From Candidatus Fermentithermobacillaceae bacterium (GTDB taxonomy: Bacteria > Bacillota > Sulfobacillia > Fermentithermobacillales > Fermentithermobacillaceae), in contig DULO01000050.1 in assembly GCA_012840345.1 (NCBI GenBank), positions 1 to 61,576 on the forward strand: a stretch of DNA of 61,576 nt. Reading direction: 5' to 3'. The notes under the pieces are model-generated. The model was given only the letters and a program-made list of their open reading frames with translations, made no database searches and had not been told where the DNA came from. How positions within the stretch are numbered: position 1 is the stretch's first letter; each line of letters begins with the position of its first letter. Positions 30,896 through 38,913 of the stretch are shown piece by piece. Both the position numbers and the translations under genes were made by a program.

Positions 30896-32934
30896 GCTAT
30901 TTCTTCTATGTCATCGGTAAAGCGGGCCGGCGGAAGGCTTTTCAGCACCGACCTTCCATAAGATTTCGTCAGTATCCTGGGGTCCAGAAGTACGACCGCG
31001 CCCCTGTCTGTCTTTGTCCGGATAAGACGGCCGAAGCCCTGTTTCAGCTTGAGAGTGGCCACCGGGAGAGTGTAGTAGGCGAAGGGTACGAGCCCTTTCA
31101 TTCTCCAAAGTTCCTCCCTGGCTTCCATCACCGGGTCATCTGGAACCGGGAAAGGGAGTTTAGCCAACACGACGCAAGACAGCGCTTCGCCCGGAACGTC
31201 CACGCCCTCCCAGAAAGAGTCCAGCCCAAAGAGCACCGCGTTTCCAGCCTCCCGGAACCGCCTAAGAAGGGTTTCCCTAGAGGTGTCGCCCTGTTTGAGC
31301 GCGGGATACCCCTTCTCTTCGACCCGGTCCCGGATAAGCTCCACTACTTGTTCCAAAGACCGTTTGTTGGTAAAGAGCACAAACGCTCTTCCGCGGGACA
31401 GGTCGATTATCTCCAGCACCTTTTGGGCAACGTAGTCGCTGAACTCTGTGGAATTTGGGTCTCTTCCGAGGCTGTCTTTGGGCACACACAAAATGGCTTG
31501 GCTTCTGTAATCGAAGGGAGACCCCAACACAAGCTCCTCGGTGTCGTCCAGGTCGAGCATGCTCTTTATGTAGTCGAAGCGGTTGCCCGCAGTCAAAGTG
31601 GCCGACGTTAGGACGGCTGTGGCGACCTGAGACCACAAGACTTCCCTAAGATACGGACCCACTTCCAATGGCGAACGTTTGAGGGTTACCGAGCGCCTGC
31701 GCCCTTCTTGGGCTTCGGTCCAGTACACGAAGGCATCTCCCGAGCCCTCCAGGTGGTTTATGCTTTCGAGGTCCGACGCGAGGGCCAGAAACCGCTTTCG
31801 CAAGGCACCGACCTCAAAGCGTTCTTCCTCGGTAATATCCAGGTCTTCCCAGTCCTTCATGGACGCGCTGACTTCCCTGAGCTCCTTAACCAGCTGGGCA
31901 TCAAGGCAATCAGGATCTCGAAGCCGGGACTTCTCCTTGCTTGCCTGGTGCGCCTTCCTGAGCGCCGCTCCCAGCGCTCCCGCGAGGTCGTCCAAGACTA
32001 TCCTAAGCCGCCTGGCTTCGCCCGGACCCAGGACCTTTCCCAAGCTGCCCGCGGTGGCCTTGCGGACCGTGTCGTCGGCAAGCCGTTTTAGGCGGAGTTC
32101 GCTCACTTCGGTGCCGAGGCTCCCCCGGGTCACGTCCTCAAGGTGATGAGCCTCGTCCAAGATAACCGCGTCAAACCCGGGCAAGAGCCCCGCCTGGCCT
32201 TTGCTTTCATTGCTGATGGCCAGGTGGGCTACGAACAACGCGTGGTTGACCACTATCAGGTGGCATTTCTCAAGTGTCTTCTTTTGCCGCTGGTAGTAGC
32301 ACTTTTCTCTGCACCTGCATTTTTGGGACATACACCGGTCCGCTTCCGAGCAGACCTCCGCCCAGACGGCGTCAGGCACGTAGAACGGGAGAGAGTCCCT
32401 GTCCCCTTGCCAGTCTTCATCCTCCACAGTCTCGGCTAACGACATGATTATCTTTTCGGTTTCGTCCGGCGCGAACAGCGAGAGCTTCTGCTGAACCGAC
32501 TCATATGACTGGTTCCACCTGCGGAGGCAGAGGTAGTGGCCGCGCCCTTTGAGCATGGAATAGTTCGGCTCGAACCCCGCAAGCTTCATCATCCCGGCCA
32601 CCAGAGGGATGTCCTTTTTGATCAGCTGTTCCTGAAGGTTCACTGTGTGAGTCGAGACAATAACCCGTTTTCCGGTCCTTGCCGACTGTAGCAGGGCGGG
32701 GAACAAGTATGCCAGTGACTTGCCTGTGCCGGTGCCTGCTTCCACGAGGAGCTGCCCGCCCTCTTCCAGGGCGCGCCAAACCGTGAGTGCCATCTTGAGC
32801 TGCTGGGGACGTTCCTCGAATCCCGGAACAAACTGGGAAACCAGCCCTCCCGAACTGAATACGTTCGTAAGGCTTCTCACTGGATCGTCATGTAAGGAGA
32901 AACTTGCCGCGTCGCGCGGGGAGTCGGTCACCAT
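30877..32934 (-). CDS. DinG/XPD-type ATP-dependent DNA helicase with iron-sulfur cluster
   Basis: 685 residues. Helicase motifs: Walker A LVEAGTGTGKSLAYLFP, DEAH box VILDEAHHLED, motif III-like TAVLTSATLT, and motif V/VI GLDSFWEGVDVPGEAL and LKQGFGRLIRTKTDRG. Four cysteines in EVCSEADRCMSQKCRCREKC are spaced like the 4Fe-4S cluster of DinG/XPD helicases. The N-terminal exonuclease domain of some Bacillota DinG proteins is missing, so it is the YoaA/DinG core form. It probably unwinds damaged or structured DNA with 5'-3' polarity. ATG 32934 has GGGAGGG close upstream (short spacing). It is downstream of rsgI, separated by 84 bases. Confidence 0.92.
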   Translation of the reverse strand: MVTDSPRDAASFSLHDDPVRSLTNVFSSGGLVSQFVPGFEERPQQLKMALTVWRALEEGGQLLVEAGTGTGKSLAYLFPALLQSARTGKRVIVSTHTVNLQEQLIKKDIPLVAGMMKLAGFEPNYSMLKGRGHYLCLRRWNQSYESVQQKLSLFAPDETEKIIMSLAETVEDEDWQGDRDSLPFYVPDAVWAEVCSEADRCMSQKCRCREKCYYQRQKKTLEKCHLIVVNHALFVAHLAISNESKGQAGLLPGFDAVILDEAHHLEDVTRGSLGTEVSELRLKRLADDTVRKATAGSLGKVLGPGEARRLRIVLDDLAGALGAALRKAHQASKEKSRLRDPDCLDAQLVKELREVSASMKDWEDLDITEEERFEVGALRKRFLALASDLESINHLEGSGDAFVYWTEAQEGRRRSVTLKRSPLEVGPYLREVLWSQVATAVLTSATLTAGNRFDYIKSMLDLDDTEELVLGSPFDYRSQAILCVPKDSLGRDPNSTEFSDYVAQKVLEIIDLSRGRAFVLFTNKRSLEQVVELIRDRVEEKGYPALKQGDTSRETLLRRFREAGNAVLFGLDSFWEGVDVPGEALSCVVLAKLPFPVPDDPVMEAREELWRMKGLVPFAYYTLPVATLKLKQGFGRLIRTKTDRGAVVLLDPRILTKSYGRSVLKSLPPARFTDDIEEIAKAVPN

Positions 32935-33018
32935 AGCCCTCCCGGTTGCGGGCTTTCTGAGGCTACCTTTCGGACAACCTGCCCGTCACCTTGATTCTAT
33001 GGTGAATCGTGAGCCTGA

Positions 33019-34167
33019 TCAACGCCGCGGATCCCGAAACCTCGACACGTCGCCGCCGCGGTTGGAAGGTTGCTTGGTCCGGGTGTTTTCCCGGTCATCC
33101 GAACGGTCCGGTTTTCCGGTAACGGATTCTCTGTCTTTGCCTTTATCCACATCCTTACCTTTATCTTTATCCTTATCCTTATCCTTGTCTTTGCCTTTCA
33201 GCGCGTCGTCGTCCGCGCCCTTATCTTTGTCCTTGTCCTTGTCTTTATCCTTGTTCTTGTCCTTTTCCTTGGCTTTGAGCATGTTGTCAAGTTCCTTAAG
33301 CCACTTCTTGGTGACGTCCTTCAGATACTTCTCCGGCTCTTCCTGCTGGATGACGTTCTCCAGGTTGACCTCAGGGAGTTTGCTCCTGATGGTGTCCCAT
33401 ATCTTGATGATATCGCTAGGCTCCCCTTGAGGCTCTTGGGAAGGATCGACTCGGGGTTCGCCGGGCTCTTGGGGCTTCGCGGGTACATGGGACAGGGCCC
33501 AGGACGCCGCGCGTCCCGCGGAGATTCCCATCTTCTTGGCTTCCTCACGCGCCGCCAGGTCCAGAGTCACCATAGCTACCGAGACTTCAGGAGCGGCTGG
33601 AGGAGGATCCGTATCTCCGGGACCCGCGGGTTCCGCCCAAATCTCCTTGGCCACGCCGGTGACCACCATGTCTTCCAGGTGTTTCACCTCACGGTCCTCA
33701 TCTACGGGGACCAACGCGATAACTACATTGGTCGAGCCCTTCGATTCCTGGGCCTTGACCAGCTCCGCCATCACAACGTCCACAGGTTTGAACTTGTAGT
33801 CGATGGACTTCAGTATCTCAACCCCCGCTTGGTCCAATGCTACAGCGGAAGTGACCTGGTTTCTATCGTTTATCTCAAGTTCGATGCTGCCGTAAGAATC
33901 AAAAGTCATGTAAGCCACGGCCGGCCTGGCCATAAGGTATTCGTGGTAGCCGAAAAAGGACAGGAATATCATGACAACCGACAGCGCCAGGGCCGGAATT
34001 AGGCGCCCGAAGATTATCTGAGAAGCCACAGGAGGAGACAGCGTGACGACATCGCCCGGGAAAACGCCTTCGTGGGCGGCCTTAAGAGTCAGGAACTCCC
34101 CGGACTTGGTCATCACCGTCATCCTGTTGCCCTTGCGCTCCAAGACTATGGCTTGTCTACGGTTCAT
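33019..34167 (-). CDS. rsgI: RsgI-type anti-sigma-I factor with Lys/Asp-repeat tail
   Basis: 382 residues. The N-terminal 50 (RQAIVLERKGNRMTVMTKSG to FPGDVVTLS) are the RsgI anti-sigma domain. A single membrane segment follows (LIPALALSVVMIFLSFFGYH), then an extracellular RsgI-type domain (AVAYMTFDSYGSIELEIND to GVAKEIW). The C-terminal 90 residues are Lys/Asp-rich, including an uninterrupted KDKDKDKDKDKDK-like run, instead of a carbohydrate-binding module or protease domain. The start overlaps the sigI stop by four bases. In related organisms RsgI holds SigI at the membrane until an outside signal triggers cleavage. The charged tail could bind cell-wall polymers or cations; this is inference. 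Confidence 0.85.
   Translation of the reverse strand: MNRRQAIVLERKGNRMTVMTKSGEFLTLKAAHEGVFPGDVVTLSPPVASQIIFGRLIPALALSVVMIFLSFFGYHEYLMARPAVAYMTFDSYGSIELEINDRNQVTSAVALDQAGVEILKSIDYKFKPVDVVMAELVKAQESKGSTNVVIALVPVDEDREVKHLEDMVVTGVAKEIWAEPAGPGDTDPPPAAPEVSVAMVTLDLAAREEAKKMGISAGRAASWALSHVPAKPQEPGEPRVDPSQEPQGEPSDIIKIWDTIRSKLPEVNLENVIQQEEPEKYLKDVTKKWLKELDNMLKAKEKDKNKDKDKDKDKDKGADDDALKGKDKDKDKDKDKGKDVDKGKDRESVTGKPDRSDDRENTRTKQPSNRGGDVSRFRDPRR
33135..33275. repeat. Hexanucleotide microsatellite coding for the Lys/Asp tail of RsgI
   Basis: Two runs of CTTATC/CTTGTC-type hexamers (about 33137-33199 and 33220-33275) encode alternating Lys and Asp on the minus strand. Hexamer slippage keeps the frame, so the length of the tail can vary between strains without loss of the protein. 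Confidence 0.8.
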
Positions 34168-34928
34168 CTGGGTTCACCCCTCGCTACGCTGACATCCAAA
34201 AACTCCTGAAGGGTCGGGAAGTCAAAGGACAACATAACCGCGACAGCGGTGATATAGTCTTTTTGTCTCTCAATGGTCTTCTTTGAAACCGGAACGCTGT
34301 CTCCTACGATCCTAATAATGTCATCCACAGGCAACTTGTGACTGGATACAAGTTTTCCGCGGAGCTCATCGTTTTCCGCCACCAGCGCGGCCAAACGGAT
34401 CGCTCTCTCCCTGGCGTCAACGTGTTTTGGAGTTCGTTTTACCACTCTTTCGAGACTGAGTCCGTACTGGTGAAGGAGTTCTCTCCACCTGTCCATCTCG
34501 TCCCTTCGCTCCAAGACTTTTTCCCAGTTAGGATTCGCCTCAAGAGCTCCAAGGGTTTCGGGCCAGTCATCGTCGTCGTCGTTTACCAGAGACGAAAAGG
34601 GTGCCTCATTCCTCCGCTTTTCTTTGCGGAAGTAATCGATGAGGCGCCTCCTGATCACTGTGGCCGCGAACGCCACAAACCCGGGCTTCGGGCTGGTATA
34701 GGCCATCAAGGCTTCATCAAACGCCTGAAGGGCCACGCTCACTTCTTCATCCTGCCCGACCACCAGAAAACGTCTGGTCGCCGCCGAAGCCGTCTTCAAG
34801 ACAAATGGCATATAGTCACGGATCAGGTTTTCCCGCGCTTGGGCATCCCCGTTCCGGGCTCTCGCGACTCTGGATTCGACCGTTTCGTTGGAAGAGTGTT
34901 CCATAAATGAGATCAATACGCCAGTCAC
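34164..34928 (-). CDS. sigI: RNA polymerase sigma factor SigI
   Basis: 254 residues resembling the SigI group of sigma-70-family factors. Region 2 is visible as ARNGDAQARENLIRDYMPFV, EEVSVALQAFDEALMAYTSP and KPGFVAFAATVIRRRLIDYF; the C-terminal part (RTPKHVDARERAIRLAALVA, later VSKKTIERQKDYITAVAVML) is the SigI-specific domain that replaces region 4. GTG 34928 is eight bases after GAAGGA; an ATG eight codons later lacks a ribosome site. The rsgI gene overlaps its stop codon, the usual order. It likely responds to heat or cell-envelope/polysaccharide signals depending on the RsgI sensor. Confidence 0.88.
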   Translation of the reverse strand: MTGVLISFMEHSSNETVESRVARARNGDAQARENLIRDYMPFVLKTASAATRRFLVVGQDEEVSVALQAFDEALMAYTSPKPGFVAFAATVIRRRLIDYFRKEKRRNEAPFSSLVNDDDDDWPETLGALEANPNWEKVLERRDEMDRWRELLHQYGLSLERVVKRTPKHVDARERAIRLAALVAENDELRGKLVSSHKLPVDDIIRIVGDSVPVSKKTIERQKDYITAVAVMLSFDFPTLQEFLDVSVARGEPR

Positions 34929-35245
34929 CCGGTAGATCCTTCGCTATCGCTATCCCAACCACCTGCTTCCGCGCCTAAGAGGATCGTTTTCCAAGGTCCG
35001 GCTCCCTTACCTTCCGTCTAGGGTATCTCCGAAGGCTACCCATATAAATCGTACGTTTGATCCCGGATGTGACCGAACGGAAAAATGTTTCGGGTAGCGT
35101 TATACTTGAGGGGGCAGGGGTAATGTGATACGATTCACTCTTAGTGGAAGTAACCGGTTTCGACTTACCTGGCGTCCAAGGGAAGGGGTTAGGCGCCCCG
35201 TAAAGGCACGGTTCTGGAGTGGCGGTCGGAGGAGGTCCTTGGACT
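34929..35245. other. Intergenic region between divergent sigI and ABC exporter operons
   Basis: About 317 bases without a gene. It must hold promoters for sigI-rsgI (minus) and the ABC exporter (plus). I see TATACT at 35101-35106 on the plus strand but no good -35, and no recognisable SigI-type promoter. GGAGGAGGT at 35228-35236 is the ribosome site of the first exporter gene. Confidence 0.5.
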
Positions 35246-37021
35246 TTGAGCAACATAAAGAGGCTTCTGGGTTTCGCCAGACCTTATTGGAAAGTCTACC
35301 TTGCTACCTTTGTGCTCATTCTATGCATCACCGGCACCCAGCTTCTCCAGCCCATGATCGCCCGCTTCATAGTCGACCAGATATACGGAGGCGCCCGGTG
35401 GTCCCTTTTGATTTGGGGGGCCCTGGGAATAGCCGGGGCATCCTTACTGGGAGCGGTGCTGGGGTATCTACAAAGGTACGGGATGTCCTGGGCAGGCCAA
35501 AAGATCATATTTGACATCAGAAACAAGCTGTACGAGCACCTCCAGCAGCTATCCTTCAGCTTCTACGACCAAGCCCAGACCGGACAGCTGATGTCCAGGG
35601 TCACGGCGGACGTCGAAATGACCAGGCACTTTATCTCGCACCAGCTCATCCATATCGTGGCGGCGGCCATACGCGTGATTTCCACCTCTATCCTGATGCT
35701 CAGCTTGGATTGGAGGCTTACCCTGGTAGCCCTAATCCCCGTACCCCTTTTGGTCTGGCGGGTCAAGATATACGCGACGGTCATCCGGCCGCGTTACTGG
35801 GCTATTCAGCAGGAGCTGGCCGTCATGACCGCAACTTTGCAGGAGAACATCACGGGCCAGCGGGCGGTCAAGGCCTTCGCGAGAAAGCAGCACGAGATCG
35901 AGAAGTTTGAGCGTGACAACACCGCCTACCTCCAAAGGAACGTTGAGACCGTAAGGACGTCGGCGTTCAATGATTCCCTGATGACCCTCTTGATCGAAAG
36001 CTGTTTGGCCCTGGCTTTTTTGTGGGGCGGACGGGAAGCCATGAAAGGGAACCTGTCCGTGGGCACCCTAGTCGCTTTCAACGCCCTGATCTTGCAGGTG
36101 CTTCAACAGGTACGGATGCTTGGGATGTGGGTCAGCGGGGCTCAGAGGACGTCCGCGGCCAGCCAGCGCATCTTCGAAATACTGGACACCAAGGCGGAAG
36201 TCAGCAATAGGCCGGGCGCCAAGACCCTCTCCGACGTTTCAGGCAGCGTCACCTTTGAGAACGTGAGCTTCGCCTACGACGGCGAGCACATGGTCTTAGA
36301 AAACATAAACCTTGCCGCGAAGCCCGGAGAGACCATCGCCATTCTCGGGGGCACAGGGTCCGGAAAGACCACTCTGGTGAACCTAATCCCCCGGTTCTAC
36401 GACGTGACCAAGGGGCGCGTTCTGGTAGACGGACACGATGTGAGAGATGTCACCCTTGAAAGTCTCCGCCGCCAGATCGGGGTGGTGACCCAAGAGACCT
36501 TCCTGTTCTCAGCGTCTCTTAGGGATAACATCGCCTACGGAAAGCCGTGGGCATCCGAAGCTGAGATCAGGGCCGCGGCTCACGCCGCCCATATCGACGA
36601 CTTCATAGACTCCCTTCCCAACGGATATGACACCATCATCGGTGAGAGAGGCGTCGGGTTGTCGGGAGGCCAGAAGCAGAGGGTGGCCATCGCCCGCGCT
36701 CTCCTGATGGACGCCAAGATCCTGATACTTGATGAGTCGACCTCAAGCGTTGACGTGGAAACAGAGATGAAAATCCAGGAAGCCTTCTCGAGGCTCTTGA
36801 AAGACCGGACTTCCTTCATTATTGCCCAGAGGCTTTCCACTGTAAGGAACGCGGACCGGATCATTGTTCTGGACAAGGGAAGGATCGCTGAAGAGGGGAC
36901 TCACGACGAGCTTCTTCGCAGAAACGGCATTTATACTGCCATCTACAATCTCCAGTTTAGGAGCCAGGATGTTGCGCCGGCTCAAAGTCAGGCGGCGGGT
37001 ACGGAAGGCGGTGGCAACTGA
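35246..37021 (+). CDS. Heterodimeric ABC exporter, first half (altered H-loop)
   Basis: 591 residues, six-helix membrane domain followed by an ATPase domain, type IV exporter (BmrC/LmrC-like). NBD motifs: Walker A GGTGSGKTTL, signature LSGGQKQRVAIARALL, Walker B ILILDESTSSVD with the catalytic Glu. The H-loop reads FIIAQRLST: the switch His is Gln (codon CAG). In heterodimers one of the two ATP sites is often degenerate; here the Gln should pair with the LSVGQ signature of the partner. I place the start at TTG 35246, nine bases after GGAGGAGGT; the frame is open to GTG 35219, but that would lie before the ribosome site. The stop overlaps the second half-transporter. Confidence 0.9.
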   Translation: MSNIKRLLGFARPYWKVYLATFVLILCITGTQLLQPMIARFIVDQIYGGARWSLLIWGALGIAGASLLGAVLGYLQRYGMSWAGQKIIFDIRNKLYEHLQQLSFSFYDQAQTGQLMSRVTADVEMTRHFISHQLIHIVAAAIRVISTSILMLSLDWRLTLVALIPVPLLVWRVKIYATVIRPRYWAIQQELAVMTATLQENITGQRAVKAFARKQHEIEKFERDNTAYLQRNVETVRTSAFNDSLMTLLIESCLALAFLWGGREAMKGNLSVGTLVAFNALILQVLQQVRMLGMWVSGAQRTSAASQRIFEILDTKAEVSNRPGAKTLSDVSGSVTFENVSFAYDGEHMVLENINLAAKPGETIAILGGTGSGKTTLVNLIPRFYDVTKGRVLVDGHDVRDVTLESLRRQIGVVTQETFLFSASLRDNIAYGKPWASEAEIRAAAHAAHIDDFIDSLPNGYDTIIGERGVGLSGGQKQRVAIARALLMDAKILILDESTSSVDVETEMKIQEAFSRLLKDRTSFIIAQRLSTVRNADRIIVLDKGRIAEEGTHDELLRRNGIYTAIYNLQFRSQDVAPAQSQAAGTEGGGN

Positions 37022-38847
37022 TGGGGTTCAATATGAGGGGGCCGGGCGGAAGGCTCGACGTAGGTGAGATCAACCTTAAGGAGGTAGACTTCAAGCACCT
37101 TGGCAGGACCAAGGAGTTCCTGTTGCCCCACGCTTCCAGGTTGTGCGTTGCCATGGCCTTGGTTATCGCCATATCGTACCTCGGCCTTCAAGGTCCGCTC
37201 ATAATAAGCCAAATACTTGATATCATCCCCCTAAACGATTTGGCCAGGCTTTACAGGCTTATAGCCATTTATTTGGGGATTCAGGGGCTCACCGCCGCGC
37301 TCAGGTTCACCCAGACTTACGTCATGTCTTGGACCGGGCAACAAATCCTCTACAGCATGAGGAAAAGACTGTTTGTCCACCTTCAAGACCTCGGATTGGA
37401 CTTCTACGACCAGCTCCAAGCCGGGCGCATTATGTCTAGAGTAGTGAACGATGTGGAGGCCATCAACCAGCTCCTGTCAGGCGGAACCCTGAACTTGCTG
37501 TCCGACTTTGTCACCATTTTCGGCATTATGTTCATCATGCTCCAGAAGAACCGTTCCCTGGCATTGGTGACTTTCGTGACGATACCCCTGTTGTTCGTAA
37601 CTGTCTGGAGCCTCCAGGGCAGGTTGACGGCAGCCTACCACAGAAACCGCCGCAGGCTCGCCGATATCACCGCCAACCTGCAGGAATCCATTTCAGGCAT
37701 GAAAATCACTCAGGCTTTTACCAGGGAAAACCTGAACGCGGACAAATTCAGCGAGACCAACGAGAAGAACTTCCAGTCTCAAATGGACGCCGCCAAATTG
37801 CACGCCATTTTCTTTCCGCTGGTGGATGTTATCGGCGCCGTGGGCATCGCCCTGGTGTACTACTACGGGGGGCTCAGGATGTCCATTGGCGACTCCGCCG
37901 TTACGGTGGGGACCATCGCGTTGTTTACCAACTACGTGACGCGGTTCTTCGGGCCTATCCGGAACCTGGTTGAAGTTTGGAACCAGGTATTGGCCGCCGC
38001 TGTTTCCGCCGAACGCGTATTTGAAGTGCTGGATACAGTTCCCAACGTTCAAGACAAGCCCGGCGCCGTGGCGCTTCCCAGGGTCAAGGGGCACGTGGTG
38101 TTCAAGGACGTCACCTTTGGTTACGATCCCAACCTTCCGGTCCTTCACAACGTGAACATCGAGGCAAGGGAAAACGAGACGATTGCCCTTGTTGGACCTA
38201 CCGGCGCGGGGAAGAGTTCGGTCATAAATCTGCTCTGCCGCTTCTACGATGTCCAAGGCGGCCAAGTGCTGATCGATGGATACGACGTGAGGGACGTCAC
38301 AGTCCAATCCTTAAGAGAAAACCTGGGCATTGTGCTTCAAGACACCGTGATTTTCTCGGGCACCATACGGGACAACATCAGGTACGGCAGGTTGGACGCC
38401 ACCGATGAAGAAGTCGAGGCCGCGGCTGCCATCGTGGGAGCCCACGAGTTTATCTCGCAACTGCCGGACGGCTACGACACTCAAGTGCGGGAGCGGGGCA
38501 GCCGGCTTTCAGTGGGTCAGCGGCAACTCATCTCATTTGCCCGCGCTCTATTGGCCGACCCGAGGATACTGATACTGGACGAAGCGACCTCCTCGGTGGA
38601 CGCCTATACCGAGCTCATGATCCAGAAGGCTCTGGAGAAGCTCTTCAAGGGACGCACCAGCATTGTTATCGCCCACAGGCTTTCGACCATCAGAAACGCC
38701 GACAGGATCTACGTCATCGACCAGGGTGTAGTCCGCGAGGTCGGTTCTCACGATGAACTCATAGCCTCAGGCGGACTGTACAAGTCCCTGTACGAGAAGC
38801 AGTTCGCCGGGGCCGAGACCATGGCCACGCCTGCCGGAGGCTGTTGA
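37021..38847 (+). CDS. Heterodimeric ABC exporter, second half
   Basis: 608 residues, membrane domain plus ATPase domain. Walker A GPTGAGKSSV, signature RLSVGQRQLISFARALL (variant of LSGGQ), Walker B ILILDEATSSVD and a normal H-loop VIAHRLST. Together with the preceding gene it should form an exporter with one consensus ATP site (this NBD's Walker A/B and His with the partner's LSGGQ) and one degenerate site. ATG 37021 overlaps the upstream TGA, with GGAAGGCGG upstream. It likely exports lipids, drugs or peptides; the substrate is not predictable. Convergent with the large M28-like gene. Confidence 0.9.
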   Translation: MGFNMRGPGGRLDVGEINLKEVDFKHLGRTKEFLLPHASRLCVAMALVIAISYLGLQGPLIISQILDIIPLNDLARLYRLIAIYLGIQGLTAALRFTQTYVMSWTGQQILYSMRKRLFVHLQDLGLDFYDQLQAGRIMSRVVNDVEAINQLLSGGTLNLLSDFVTIFGIMFIMLQKNRSLALVTFVTIPLLFVTVWSLQGRLTAAYHRNRRRLADITANLQESISGMKITQAFTRENLNADKFSETNEKNFQSQMDAAKLHAIFFPLVDVIGAVGIALVYYYGGLRMSIGDSAVTVGTIALFTNYVTRFFGPIRNLVEVWNQVLAAAVSAERVFEVLDTVPNVQDKPGAVALPRVKGHVVFKDVTFGYDPNLPVLHNVNIEARENETIALVGPTGAGKSSVINLLCRFYDVQGGQVLIDGYDVRDVTVQSLRENLGIVLQDTVIFSGTIRDNIRYGRLDATDEEVEAAAAIVGAHEFISQLPDGYDTQVRERGSRLSVGQRQLISFARALLADPRILILDEATSSVDAYTELMIQKALEKLFKGRTSIVIAHRLSTIRNADRIYVIDQGVVREVGSHDELIASGGLYKSLYEKQFAGAETMATPAGGC

Positions 38848-38913
38848 CCAGCCCGGCTCGAGGTACTAACCCCCACGGGCGAGGCTGCCTAGCTCTTGCG
38901 GGCCCGGGGCTAC

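Noticed and set aside
34929-35245. SigI-dependent autoregulated promoter
   Set aside because: I could not find a convincing match to any SigI promoter pattern that I remember.
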